From the NCBI GenBank assembly GCA_963693105.1, contig OY843752.1, positions 1,426,001-1,490,000 on the forward strand: a stretch of DNA of 64,000 nt, given 5' to 3'. Shown piece after piece: positions 9,801-21,179 of the stretch. Under the pieces are notes generated by a model, which was not told the DNA's origin, did not search any database, and worked only from the letters and a program-made list of their open reading frames with translations. The stretch's first letter is position 1; each line of letters opens with the position of its first letter. Origin of the DNA: Oxydemutator sp963693105. GTDB lineage: Bacteria; Pseudomonadota; Gammaproteobacteria; Poriferisulfidales; Oxydemutatoraceae. The translations under genes were made by a program, and so were the position numbers.

Positions 9801-10922
9801 CTAACGCACGACCGCGCGGATGGCTTCGCAGACGCGCTCGACATCGCCCGCGGCCAGCCCCGGAAAAATCGGCAGCGAAATGACTTCCCGCGCCGCCCGC
9901 TCGGCCTCGGGCAGCGCGCCCTTGCCAACACCCAGAAAAGAAAGCGCCGGCTGAAGATGCAGCGGGCGCGGATAATACATGCCGAACCCGATGCCCCTTT
10001 TCTGAAACACGCGAACCAGGCGCGGGCGCGCACGCGGCGGCACGCGCAGCGTATAAAGGCCGAAAACATGCTCGCCGCCTTTTCTTGTGCGCGGTGGGAC
10101 GACATCGGAGAGTCCCTTCAACCCTTGTGCATAGAGGCGCGCGATTTGTTGTCTTTGCCGGATGGCGTCTTTGATGTCGGCCAGTTTGGCGAGCAGCAAG
10201 GCCGCCTGCACTTCGTCAAGGCGGCTGTTGTCGCCGATTTCCCTGTGGCGAAAGGGGGCGTCCTGCCCGCTTTGGGCAAGGCGCCGCGCGCGGCGCGTCC
10301 ACGCGAGGCGGCGCGAGACCATCAGGCCGCCGTCGCCATAACCGCCCAGAACCTTGGTCGGGTAGAAACTGAAGGCGCCGGCATCGCCGTGCGTGCCGGT
10401 GTATTTCCCCGCCCACGAGGCGCCGAAACTCTGCGCGGCGTCCTCGATGACCGCAATCCCGTGCGCGCGCGCAATTTTCATCAGCGCGGTCATGTCCGCC
10501 GGGCACCCGTAGAGATGGACGGGAAGCAAGGCGCGCGTCTTTGGCGTGATGCCGGCTTCGACGGCCTCGGGGTTCAGCGTGAAATAGTCGGGCTCGATGT
10601 CGGCGAACACCGGCGTTGCGCCGACGCGGCAAATGGCGCCGGACGAGGCGAAGAAACTCCACGGCGTCGTCAGCACTTCGTCGCCCGGGCCGATGTCCGC
10701 GGCGCGCAGCGCCATGACCAGCGCATCGGTGCCGTTGGCCAGTCCCAGCGCGGATTTCGCGCGCAGAAAACGCGCCGCTTCCTTTTCAAGCCGCGCCACG
10801 TGCGGCCCCAGAATAAAGTGGCCGCTTTCCCCAATCCGGCGAAGCGCGGCCATCCACGCCTTGCGGTAACGCCGAAAATCGGCGGCGGCGTCGAAGAAGG
10901 GAACGGGCCTCGTATCCGGCAT
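9801..10922 (-). CDS. DegT/DnrJ/EryC1-family sugar aminotransferase (GnnB-like)
   Basis: A 373-residue PLP-dependent aminotransferase of the sugar-modifying DegT family. Visible hallmarks are the cofactor region NGTDALVMAL (about 63), the IEDAAQSFGA aspartate phrase (about 159-168) and the PLP lysine K190 in FSFYPTK. It lies 9 bp downstream of a Gfo/Idh dehydrogenase. An NAD-dependent 3-oxidation followed by transamination is the GnnA/GnnB route to UDP-GlcNAc3N, used for amide-linked acyl chains in some lipid A. The pair could equally act on another nucleotide sugar, so the family is firm and the substrate inferred. Confidence 0.82.
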   Translation of the reverse strand: MPDTRPVPFFDAAADFRRYRKAWMAALRRIGESGHFILGPHVARLEKEAARFLRAKSALGLANGTDALVMALRAADIGPGDEVLTTPWSFFASSGAICRVGATPVFADIEPDYFTLNPEAVEAGITPKTRALLPVHLYGCPADMTALMKIARAHGIAVIEDAAQSFGASWAGKYTGTHGDAGAFSFYPTKVLGGYGDGGLMVSRRLAWTRRARRLAQSGQDAPFRHREIGDNSRLDEVQAALLLAKLADIKDAIRQRQQIARLYAQGLKGLSDVVPPRTRKGGEHVFGLYTLRVPPRARPRLVRVFQKRGIGFGMYYPRPLHLQPALSFLGVGKGALPEAERAAREVISLPIFPGLAAGDVERVCEAIRAVVR

Positions 10923-10931
10923 CGGCGGGAG

Positions 10932-11915
10932 TCAGGCGTGCGCCGCGCGCGCGCGGCGCGCGGCCTCGATGGAGCGGACGACGCGCAGTGCCAGTTTCAG
11001 GATGTTTCTGCCGTCTTGGGCTGTGACCCGTGGCTGCGCGCGCCCCGCGGCCACATCAACAAAGTGCGTCAGTTCCGCTTCCAGCGGCGGCGGTGCATCG
11101 GGTCTTCCCAGCGTCTGCGCGACAAGCGTCTGCGCGACAAAGGCTCCCGGTTCACCGGCGGGGTCGGGCGGCGGCACCCGCAACAGGATCTGCGCCTGAA
11201 AATCGATCCGGAAATAACCGTGCCGCTCGCAGAAGACGTGCATATTGCGCTTGTCATTGAGTGCGACACGGCTGGCCGTGATGTTGGCGGCGGCGCCGCC
11301 GTCGTAGATGAAGCGCGCACTGACCATGTCAATCTTGTCGTTGAACACCGGTGCGCCGACGGCCGTAACCGTGCGCGGCTGCTCCGAAAAAATCGCCAGC
11401 AGCAGGTCGAGGTCGTGGATCAGAAGGTCGCAGACGACATCGGTGTCGTAGCCGCGACCGGAGAACCGCCCCAGGCGCGCGCTCTCGACAAAAACCGGGG
11501 AATCCACGGCCTCCAGCAGCGCTTCGACGGCCGGATTGAAGCGCTCGACATGGCCAACCAGCACCGGCGCGCCGCTTTTCCGGGCGGCGCGAATGATGCG
11601 CGTCGCATCGTCCAGATCCAGCGCAATCGGCTTTTCAATCAGAACCGGAAGCCCCGCCCGGATGTAGGGAAGCGCCACCTCGGCGTGGGTCTGGCTCGGC
11701 GTCGTGATGCTGACGGCGTCCACCCGGCCCAGCAGCGCGTCGGGTTTGTCCCAGGCTTTCGCGCCGGTCTGTGCCGCCAGCTTCCGCGCCGCCGCGCCGT
11801 CGGTGTCGGCGATGCCGACAAGATCAACGGACTCCATGCCGGAATAAATCCGGGCATGCCGCGTCCCGAAATAACCCGCGCCGACGACGCCCATCTTCAA
11901 ACGCGCTCCGCTCAT
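10932..11915 (-). CDS. Gfo/Idh/MocA-family nucleotide-sugar dehydrogenase (GnnA-like)
   Basis: A 327-residue oxidoreductase with an N-terminal Rossmann fold (VGVVGAGYFG-type phrase KMGVVGAGYFGTRHA), the family lysine in EKPIA and a catalytic-face motif including GHVERFNP and LLIHDLDLL. These phrases resemble UDP-GlcNAc 3-dehydrogenases of the GnnA group. I place the start at 11915 (MSGARLKMG), with AGAGAAG upstream, rather than at an in-frame ATG 14 codons earlier. It is the first gene of a two-gene operon with the aminotransferase. A 15-bp tandem duplication (about 11110-11140) encodes a repeated VAQTL in the C-terminal half, a small in-frame insertion. A tRNA gene lies upstream on the other strand. 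Confidence 0.82.
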   Translation of the reverse strand: MSGARLKMGVVGAGYFGTRHARIYSGMESVDLVGIADTDGAAARKLAAQTGAKAWDKPDALLGRVDAVSITTPSQTHAEVALPYIRAGLPVLIEKPIALDLDDATRIIRAARKSGAPVLVGHVERFNPAVEALLEAVDSPVFVESARLGRFSGRGYDTDVVCDLLIHDLDLLLAIFSEQPRTVTAVGAPVFNDKIDMVSARFIYDGGAAANITASRVALNDKRNMHVFCERHGYFRIDFQAQILLRVPPPDPAGEPGAFVAQTLVAQTLGRPDAPPPLEAELTHFVDVAAGRAQPRVTAQDGRNILKLALRVVRSIEAARRARAAHA

Positions 11916-12041
11916 GAACTTCTCTTGTATGATTGGCACTGTAGCATGACAAGGCAAACGGAAATCAGACCGCCCCTCGCACCCTCTCGCGCCCCGGGGT
12001 TGAGAAACTCATCCGATTTCGTCATTATTAACACATTCCAC

Positions 12042-12134
12042 GGAGAGATGGCCGAGCGGTTGAAGGCGCACGCCTGGAAAGCGTGTATACGGGTATCCCC
12101 CGTATCGAGGGTTCGAATCCCTCTCTCTCCGCCA
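12042..12134 (+). tRNA. tRNA-Ser (anticodon GGA)
   Basis: A class II tRNA with CCA encoded. The acceptor arm GGAGAGA (12042-12048) pairs with TCTCTCC (12124-12130), followed by discriminator G and CCA to 12134. The anticodon stem CACGC/GCGTG encloses CTGGAAA, giving anticodon GGA at 12076-12078. A long variable arm pairs around TACGGG/CCCGTA, and the T arm is GAGGG-TTCGAAT-CCCTC. It reads UCC and UCU serine codons. A truncated transposase begins 48 bp after its 3' end. Confidence 0.97.
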
Positions 12135-12181
12135 TTGGCTATGGTAGAATGCGGTTCCTGCACCTGTGCCAATGGTGGATT

Positions 12182-12712
12182 ATGAAAAGTCAAGGAACAT
12201 TTCTCACATCCGACCTGACCAGCATTTATGCTTGGGAATGGCCTGGCAGCAACGAGGTGGTTCGCCAGCGCATCTACATTCTTTACTACTGGCAGCAATA
12301 CGGCCTGCGCAAGACGCAGGAGCATTTCGGGGTCAGTCAGCGCACGTTATACCGGTGGAAGGAAAAATTACGCCAAAAGCCCGGCAACCGAATCAAGGGA
12401 CTGATGCCGAAATCCACCACGCCCAAGAGCAAGCGACAGGGGTTCGAGTGGCCGGTGGAAGTCATTGACCGGATTTACCATTTGAAACAAACGCAACCCT
12501 ACCTCGGCAAGAACAGAATCCACACGCAACTCGCCTTGTTCTGCAATCAGTATTACCTGCCCTGCCCCAGCGAAAGCACCATTGGCCGGTTGCTCGCCGA
12601 GATGCCCGACGGCCGCCACTCCCGCACCGGTTCTATCTGGCAGCATTTCAACAAGTTACAGGAACAACCTGTGTTCATGTCCTATCATCATATCTGGCGC
12701 GCCGTCTCCTGA
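12182..12712 (+). pseudogene. Truncated IS481-type transposase
   Basis: 176 residues remain from ATG 12182. The N-terminal helix-turn-helix is clear (GLRKTQEHFGVSQRTLYRWKEKL region cut here into two helices), followed by a linker typical of IS481/integrase-like transposases (ending ...ESTIGRLLAEMPDGRH). The DDE catalytic core is missing. After about position 12665 the frame runs into the tail of the LanM-like gene, whose stop lies inside this frame on the other strand. So the element has lost its right part and is almost certainly inactive. Its position just behind tRNA-Ser and at the edge of the LanM-like gene suggests a rearrangement boundary. A stand-alone HTH regulator is a less likely reading. 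Confidence 0.65.
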
Positions 12713-15700
12713 ACCCCGCTCTTTCCGGGGCCGGAATCATTGCCGCGGCCATTGCAGTCCACCAGCCACGGCGGCAACACCGGCGCCGAGCCGTGAAGCG
12801 CCAGTAAAGCCAGTCCAAGCGACGACAACCCACTCACCGCTGTCGGCAAATGCGCGTCGCCGGCCCACTCATCCGCAAACCAGCGGCCATCCCGCTGAAA
12901 GACGGCGAACCATACTGCCCCGATTTCCAGCGCCTTCTCCATCGCCGCAGGCTCGGCAATGCAGGTCGAAAGCGCCACCCACAGCTGCGCCAGACGGGCG
13001 GACGCGGTGGCCTGCTGCGGCGGCGAATCAATAAAGTTCAGCGCGCCGACGAGCGGGTCGAAACCGGCGGACTCGCCGAAACGCTGCGCCAGCAGCAACT
13101 CGGCGATGAGATCGCCCGCCCGCTCCGGTGCGTCGCGGCGCTGGAATGGAACCGCGATATCGCCGGCCAGATCCGGCCACAGCGAACAGGCCAGTCGCCC
13201 GGCCCGCAGAACACCCGGCCACTCTGCCGGTTCGGCGTCTTTGATGCCGGGCAGCCGCGCCGCCAAATCGGGCGAGAGTTCGCGCAAACCGGTGAACAGT
13301 TCCCGTGCCCGGGTGCGGGCAAAACCGGCATCCCGGACGCGCGTATCCACAAAGCCCAGCGCGCACAGCAGCCCCAGCGTGCCGGCGGAATAATCGAGCA
13401 TCTCCGACATCTCTGTATCCGCTCGGCGGCGTACCGCTTCCTCCATCCAGCCGGTTTCCACCGCGACACCCATTGCTTCACTGAGATGAAGCGCTGCAAT
13501 CAGCCGCGAGCCTGAACCGTAAATGGCGCCTCCCACATGCGCGCTGTCCACCTCGTTATCGCACACTCCGTGCAGAATACGCTCGGCGTAATCGGCGAAA
13601 CGCGGCTCGTCCGTCGCCTGGTACAGGCGCGCCAGATAAACGCCAATGCCGGCGGTTCCCCCCAGGTCGCCTTCCAGAAGAGAGAAAAACCGGGCACTGT
13701 AACTCGGCCAGCAGGTTATCCCGTGCCAGCCCGGATTCTTGTCCTGCGTTTCTGATGCGGCAATCAGCCGGTCACCGATGCCGATGGCGGCGTCCAGCCA
13801 ATCCCCGGCGGACGGCCGCTTCGCGCGCGCGGGCCACGACACCTTGCGGCGGGGATGATCCGGGCGGGTCGAGAACAGGCTGTGCACGGCGTCACAGCCT
13901 GCCTGAATCGCGGCCTCGTCCAGGCCATGCAGATTCTCGCGGACGCAGGACACGGCGTCCTCTTCAAAATAGTCTCTGGCCGGCTCTCCCGACAATCCAT
14001 GCAGGTCGCGGCCTCCCGGCGCGACCCAGAAGAAAGGCACATCGCAATGACGGAAGTCGTGAATGGCGTTCTCGAGCAACTCCATCCGCCACATCGAAAA
14101 GACATCCCACAATCTTTCCAGGGCGATTTCATAGCGCACGCCGTCGCCAAGCTTTTGCGGCGTCGTCAGGAAGTCCGTCGTCCCGTAGCAACTCCAGGTG
14201 TCGAGCAGAATATGACGCGCGCGCGCGTCGCGGCAGCCGTCGAAAAACCGCTCGAACGCTTCGTGTGCGGGCGGCGAGCACAAAAGCCGCCCCATGCCGG
14301 CGTAGCCGCCGACAAACGAGTCCATATAATCGGACACGTCATAAAAACGGTTGTTGTACCTTGCCACGTAACGATCCTCTTTCCACTCCAGGGTGCCGTC
14401 GTCGGTAATGCGCGTGCTCTGCGGGCCGCTATCGTCGGTGTCCGGCTGCGGCTGTTTTTTCGCCTTCGGCTTTGCCGGACGGCGCAGCGGCGAGCGGTGC
14501 CATCCCGGCGGCGCGACGCAACTGATGTCGAGCATTTCCGCCGTGACATGGTCGGGCATCATGAACGGCAGAATCCCGGTCATCGCCAGCCTCGAGAAGC
14601 GGCTGTTGGAAGTCGTGCTCGTGGCGAGTATGGACGACTTCAGCATCGGCGGCTGAATCACCAGCTCATGGTCTATGAAGACCGGCGACGCCCCGCAGGC
14701 AAACAGGTTGTCGAACCAGTAATCAATTCCGTTCATGACCTCAAGCAATTGCAGCCAGGCGCCCAGCCGGCTGTAAAACGTTCCGATTTCATCCGGATTC
14801 CGGCATGGCCGCACAGCCACAAAGGCTTCCCAGCCGTAGGCGCCGCGGTCAATAAACTCCGGGGAAGTCAGTGTGATGTCGTCGCTCGATATTTGCGACA
14901 GGTCATGCAGCAGGCGATTGAACGCGGACGTCAATTGCAGCGGCTTCGGCTTATAGACCAGCGCACCGCGCTCGAACGTCAGCAACGCGACGGAGCGGCC
15001 GCCGTCATGCGGATCGCCGGCGCCGCACTGGACCTTGACGACGGCGCCCGGGTCGGCGCCGTCAAAAAACGACTGGGCGACCAGGTCGCGGTCTTCGGCC
15101 AGGCGCGCCATCAGCTCGCGGCAGCCGGTGAGCCAGTCACGATAGAGAACCACGCACAACTTTGCCAGCACCGGGTAGCGGTTGAAGCAATCCATCCAGG
15201 TTTGTCGCAATGATCTTTTTTCGCCGGACGCGGTCTGCCGCGGAGACTCTTTCAGCAAAAGCATCCAGACCCGGTAGTTCACGGACACCAGGCGGCTGAC
15301 CAGATAATCGGTAAAGCCACGGCGGGCTTCCTCGCGAAAAAGGGAGTCGAGTCCGTATTCGCGCAGCGATTCGTCAATATCACGCCGCCCGGGTATGGAC
15401 CAGAATGAGTAACCGTCGCCGGATGGATTCTCGGCGTCGGACCAGTCGCGGGTGCGCGCGAGGTGGGTCCTCAGATCATCCACCCACTGCGGCAGGGATT
15501 GGGCGTCGGCGACCTCGAAATCCTGCAAGCCGGCCAGCCATTTTTGTTCGTCAATCCCGCGCTTTGCAAGGAGTTCCTGAAATTTTTTGTAGTCTCCGCC
15601 GGCAGCGGATTCAATCCAGCACTTGCGCCGGTCCTCGATGACGGCGGGCGTCTGGCGGCGGCACGGCCTGAAGCCGGAGAAATCCGTTCGCTCCCATGGC

Positions 15701-15728
15701 GTGGCGGCGCGCGCCGCCCATTGCAGAA

Positions 15729-15750
<22 letters not shown>
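12688..15750 (-). CDS. LanM-like lanthipeptide synthetase with altered dehydratase site and no cyclase zinc ligands
   Basis: A 1020-residue protein with the LanM layout: dehydratase (about 1-640) then LanC-like barrel (about 660-1000). LanM enzymes phosphorylate and eliminate Ser/Thr of a peptide, then join Cys to the dehydro residues. In the dehydratase I see GDPH (D246, H248), YKPK (K267), D343, N348, D360, E362 and the R512/T518 pair, spaced as in CylM. The histidine expected in DxHxxN is replaced by tryptophan (DYWFDN, W345). In the LanC half the usual WCxG and CHG zinc motifs are absent, although the PTAVSGLSSLG end motif is kept. It may be a dehydratase only, or a repurposed binding protein. 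No precursor peptide is adjacent. Its ATG overlaps the end of clpB by 22 bp, so it is translationally coupled to clpB and probably heat-induced. Confidence 0.85.
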
Positions 15751-18320
<2,570 letters not shown>

Positions 18321-18344
18321 CAAAATCTCCGAATCACAACAAAA

Positions 18345-18373
18345 ATATGCTGCCGGAAACGGCGCTTTTCAAG
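18345..18373 (-). promoter_or_regulatory. Sigma-32 (heat-shock) type promoter of clpB
   Basis: On the minus strand CTTGAAA (18373-18367) matches the sigma-32 -35 consensus exactly. After a 14-bp spacer, CAGCATAT (18352-18345) matches CCCCATNT at the well-conserved C, CAT and T positions. The -35 overlaps the pgeF stop codon. The predicted start of transcription falls about 15 nt before the clpB ATG. E. coli clpB has a sigma-32 promoter at the equivalent place, which supports the call. Confidence 0.7.
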
Positions 18374-19151
18374 TAGCGCCGTCGCGCGCAAGCCAAATCA
18401 GGGCGGCCATGCGCCCGGTGCGGCGGTCGCGGCGATGGGAGAAAAAATGCTTGTCGTCGGTGTAAGTGCAGTGGTAGCCGCCGGTGATTTCCCTCACGCC
18501 CAGACGTTGCAGACGCCGCCTTGCCAACTGGTACAAATCGGCCAGCCAGGCGCCGGTGTTGTCCGGCAGAAAGGCCAGCGCGCAGCCTTCATCCTCGCGC
18601 AGAAAACGCTCGCGCACTTCGTCGCCGACCCGGAAAGCGTGCGGCCCGATGGCCGGCCCCAGCCACGCGAGCAACTCCGCCGGCGGACAGCCGAGCCTCG
18701 CCACCGCCGCCTCCAGCACACCGCCGGCAAGACCGCGCCAGCCGGCGTGGGCGGCGCCGACGCGACTTGCCGCGCGGTCGCAAAACAGCACCGGCAGACA
18801 GTCGGCGGTGGTCACCGCGCACACCCGCCCGGCCTCGAACGACACCGCGGCATCGGCGCGGCACGCTGCCGGCGACAGTTCATCCGCCTGTTCAAGGACC
18901 CGTTCGACGACGGCGACCCGCACACCGTGCTCCTGCTCCAGCCAGAGCGGGCCGCCGGGCAGGCGCAGACGTTCATGCAGACGGCGGCGGTTGCGCGCGA
19001 CGTCGGCGTCGTCGTCGCCGACCGCCGTCGAAACGTTCAGACTGTCGAAAGGCGGTGCGCTGCAACCGCCAAGGCGCGTCGTCACGCACGCCCGGACACG
19101 CGCCGACGCGCTCCAGCCGGGCCGGACGAAGCCGTCGCGTATTTCATCCAT
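18369..19151 (-). CDS. pgeF: Peptidoglycan editing factor / laccase-domain protein (YfiH family)
   Basis: A 260-residue protein of the YfiH (PgeF) family, which removes misincorporated L-Ser-containing muropeptide precursors in E. coli; other members act as purine nucleoside phosphorylases. The metal-site features are visible: LEQEHG (about 72), the TADCLPVLF phrase with its cysteine and the GAAHAGWRG histidine region (about 130-140). It starts 8 bp inside the end of rluD and precedes clpB, the same order as in E. coli. Translational coupling to rluD is likely. Confidence 0.92.
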   Translation of the reverse strand: MDEIRDGFVRPGWSASARVRACVTTRLGGCSAPPFDSLNVSTAVGDDDADVARNRRRLHERLRLPGGPLWLEQEHGVRVAVVERVLEQADELSPAACRADAAVSFEAGRVCAVTTADCLPVLFCDRAASRVGAAHAGWRGLAGGVLEAAVARLGCPPAELLAWLGPAIGPHAFRVGDEVRERFLREDEGCALAFLPDNTGAWLADLYQLARRRLQRLGVREITGGYHCTYTDDKHFFSHRRDRRTGRMAALIWLARDGAT

Positions 19152-20234
19152 CGCCGCTTTCGATGCGTTCGATTAATTCCAGCAGACGGCGCAAATCGTC
19201 CGGCGGTTCGGCGCGCCAGCTGCAAGCCTCGCGCGTGTCCGGGTGCGACAACGACAATTCGGCGGCGTGCAGCGCCTGGCGCCCGAAAGCGCGCAGTTCA
19301 TCCTGCACTTGCGGCGCCACGCCCGCGACTGCCCTGAAACGCCCGCCGTACACCGGATCGCCGAAGACCGGATGGCCGATGTGCGCCAGATGAACACGTA
19401 TCTGGTGGGTGCGCCCGGTTTCGAGATCAACGTTCAGCAGTGTGTGCGCCGAAAAACGCCGGGCGATGCGGTAGCGGGTCACCGCCGTCTTGCCGCCGTC
19501 GCGCACAGCCATGCGCTTGCGGTCGTGCGAATGGCGGCCTATCGGCGCATTGACTTCGCCGCCGGCAATGAGGCGTCCGCACACCAGCGCGAGGTAACGG
19601 CGCTTGACCGTCCTCGCCTGCAACTGCTCGACCAGCGACTGATGCGCCCGGCGCGTCTTCGCCACGGCCATCAGGCCGCTGGTTTCCTTGTCCAGGCGGT
19701 GGACGATACCGCCGCGCGGCAGCGCCTCCAGTTGCGGGCAATGGTGCAGCAGCGCGTTCAGCACGGTGCCGCTCCGGTGTCCGGCGGCCGGGTGGACGAC
19801 CCGGCCGGACGGCTTGTCAATGACCAGAAGATCGTTGTCCTCGTGAACGACGGACAGCGGCAGCGGCTCGGCGGCGACGGCTTCCGTCGGCGCCGGAGGC
19901 GGCCTGAAAGCGACGTGCTCGCCCCCCGACACGACATCGCGGACTTTCGGCACGCTGCCGTCCACCAGCACGCGCCCCTAACGACGGACAGCGGCAGCGG
20001 CTCGGCGGCGACGGCTTCCGTCGGCGCCGGAGGCGGCCTGAAAGCGACGTGCTCGCCCCCCGACACGACATCGCGGACTTTCGGCACGCTGCCGTCCACC
20101 AGCACGCGCCCCTGGCGGACGCATTCCTGCAGAAAACTGCGTGAATAGCCGGGAAACAACTCGGTCAGCGCCCGGTCCAGACGGGCGCCGGACTGCCCCG
20201 TGCCGATGACGGCTTGCAGCAACTCCTCGTTCAT
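19144..20234 (-). pseudogene. rluD: 23S rRNA pseudouridine synthase RluD, disrupted by a 134-bp tandem duplication
   Basis: RluD modifies helix 69 of 23S rRNA (U1911, U1915 and U1917 in E. coli). The N-terminal S4 RNA-binding domain begins at ATG 20234 (MNEELLQAVIG), and the catalytic part with HRLDKETSGLM lies in a second frame reaching the stop at 19144. Between them a 134-bp block is present twice, back to back (19846-19979 and 19980-20113), apparently without differences. Since 134 is not a multiple of three, the second copy throws the frame off and translation would stop near 19758. Removing one copy gives exactly 319 codons (318 residues plus stop), close to the 326 of E. coli RluD. So the gene is intact apart from this event. 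It could be a real recent mutation, reversible by recombination, or an assembly error. Confidence 0.9.
19846..20113. repeat. 134-bp perfect tandem duplication inside rluD
   Basis: Copy one 19846-19979, copy two 19980-20113. By eye the copies agree throughout and diverge at the base on either side (19845/19979 and 19980/20114). No insertion-sequence ends or target duplications surround them, which fits slippage or unequal recombination rather than transposition. Confidence 0.93.
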
Positions 20235-20302
20235 CTCATCCGCGTTATAATCGGGGGCTTCGCCGGTGCAGTTCCGGCGATTCATTGTAGCAGCGGCACA
20301 GA

Positions 20303-21169
20303 ATGTTCAGACATCATTGGTTGACAACCCTCCTGACGGCGTGTCTCGCGCTGCTGGCCGGCGGCTGCTCGATACTCAACCCCGACACGGACGAGGAGGT
20401 GCAGGCCGAATCCCTGTACCAGACCGCCAAAACCAGCCTGCGAAGCGGTTACTACAGCGCCGCCATAGAGAACTACCGGAAACTCGAGACCACTTTCCCG
20501 TTCAGCCGCCACTCGCAGGTGGCGCTGCTCGAAAACGCCTACGCCCATTACAAAATCGAGGACAGCGAAACGGCGACCATCATGACGACCCGTTTCATCA
20601 AGAACAACCCGAATCATCCGAACGTGGATTACGCCTATTATCTGACGGGGCTGGCCTATTTCAACTTTGGCCGGAATCTGCTGAACAAAATCGTGCCGAG
20701 AGACCGCACGACCAAGGACCCGCGTCCGCTGATGAAGTCTTTCGCGGCCTTCAAGCACCTCCATGAGAATTTCCCCGACAGCGTCTATCATGAAAGCGCC
20801 GGCACGCACCTGGTGGTGCTGCGCAACCTGCTCGCGATCTACGAAATGCGCGTCGCCGATTTCTACCTGCGCCAGGGCAGTTACGTGGCCGCCGTCAAAC
20901 GCATCCAATACATGCTGGAACGCTACGACGGCGCCCAGAACACCCCCGAAGCCCTCTATCTGATGGCCGACGCCTACCGGCGGCTCGGCGCCGACGATCT
21001 CGCGCACGACACGCTCAAGGTGCTGGCGCACAACTACCCGGACTATCTCGATGACGACCTGAAACGGGTCGGCGCGGCCGGCCCGGAGAAGCGCCGCGGG
21101 TGGATGGCCTCGTTGAGCAGCCTGGCCGACAATATCCTCGACAAGTTGAACCTGAAAGCGCGCCACTGA
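20303..21169 (+). CDS. bamD: Outer membrane assembly lipoprotein BamD
   Basis: A 288-residue lipoprotein of the beta-barrel assembly machine, working with BamA on the inner face of the outer membrane. A signal peptide ends in the lipobox LAGGC, with lipidated Cys22. The mature part is made of TPR-like helices (for example SGYYSAAIENYRKLETTFPF-type pairs), as in E. coli BamD. It is divergent from rluD, the order seen in E. coli. No base-rich leader; the ATG at 20303 is the natural start for the signal peptide. Confidence 0.94.
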   Translation: MFRHHWLTTLLTACLALLAGGCSILNPDTDEEVQAESLYQTAKTSLRSGYYSAAIENYRKLETTFPFSRHSQVALLENAYAHYKIEDSETATIMTTRFIKNNPNHPNVDYAYYLTGLAYFNFGRNLLNKIVPRDRTTKDPRPLMKSFAAFKHLHENFPDSVYHESAGTHLVVLRNLLAIYEMRVADFYLRQGSYVAAVKRIQYMLERYDGAQNTPEALYLMADAYRRLGADDLAHDTLKVLAHNYPDYLDDDLKRVGAAGPEKRRGWMASLSSLADNILDKLNLKARH

Positions 21170-21179
21170 CCAACACCTT

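Noticed and set aside
9957..12185. Plus-strand open frame of about 740 codons opposite the GnnB/GnnA-like pair, running through the tRNA
   Set aside because: It crosses a tRNA gene and two solid genes on the other strand and shows no domain.
12182..12712. Complete IS481 element
   Set aside because: Catalytic DDE region and right end are missing, and no terminal inverted repeats are visible.
19144..19971. A separate 275-residue pseudouridine synthase starting at GTG 19971
   Set aside because: The start falls inside the duplicated block and lacks the S4 domain; it is the tail of the disrupted rluD.
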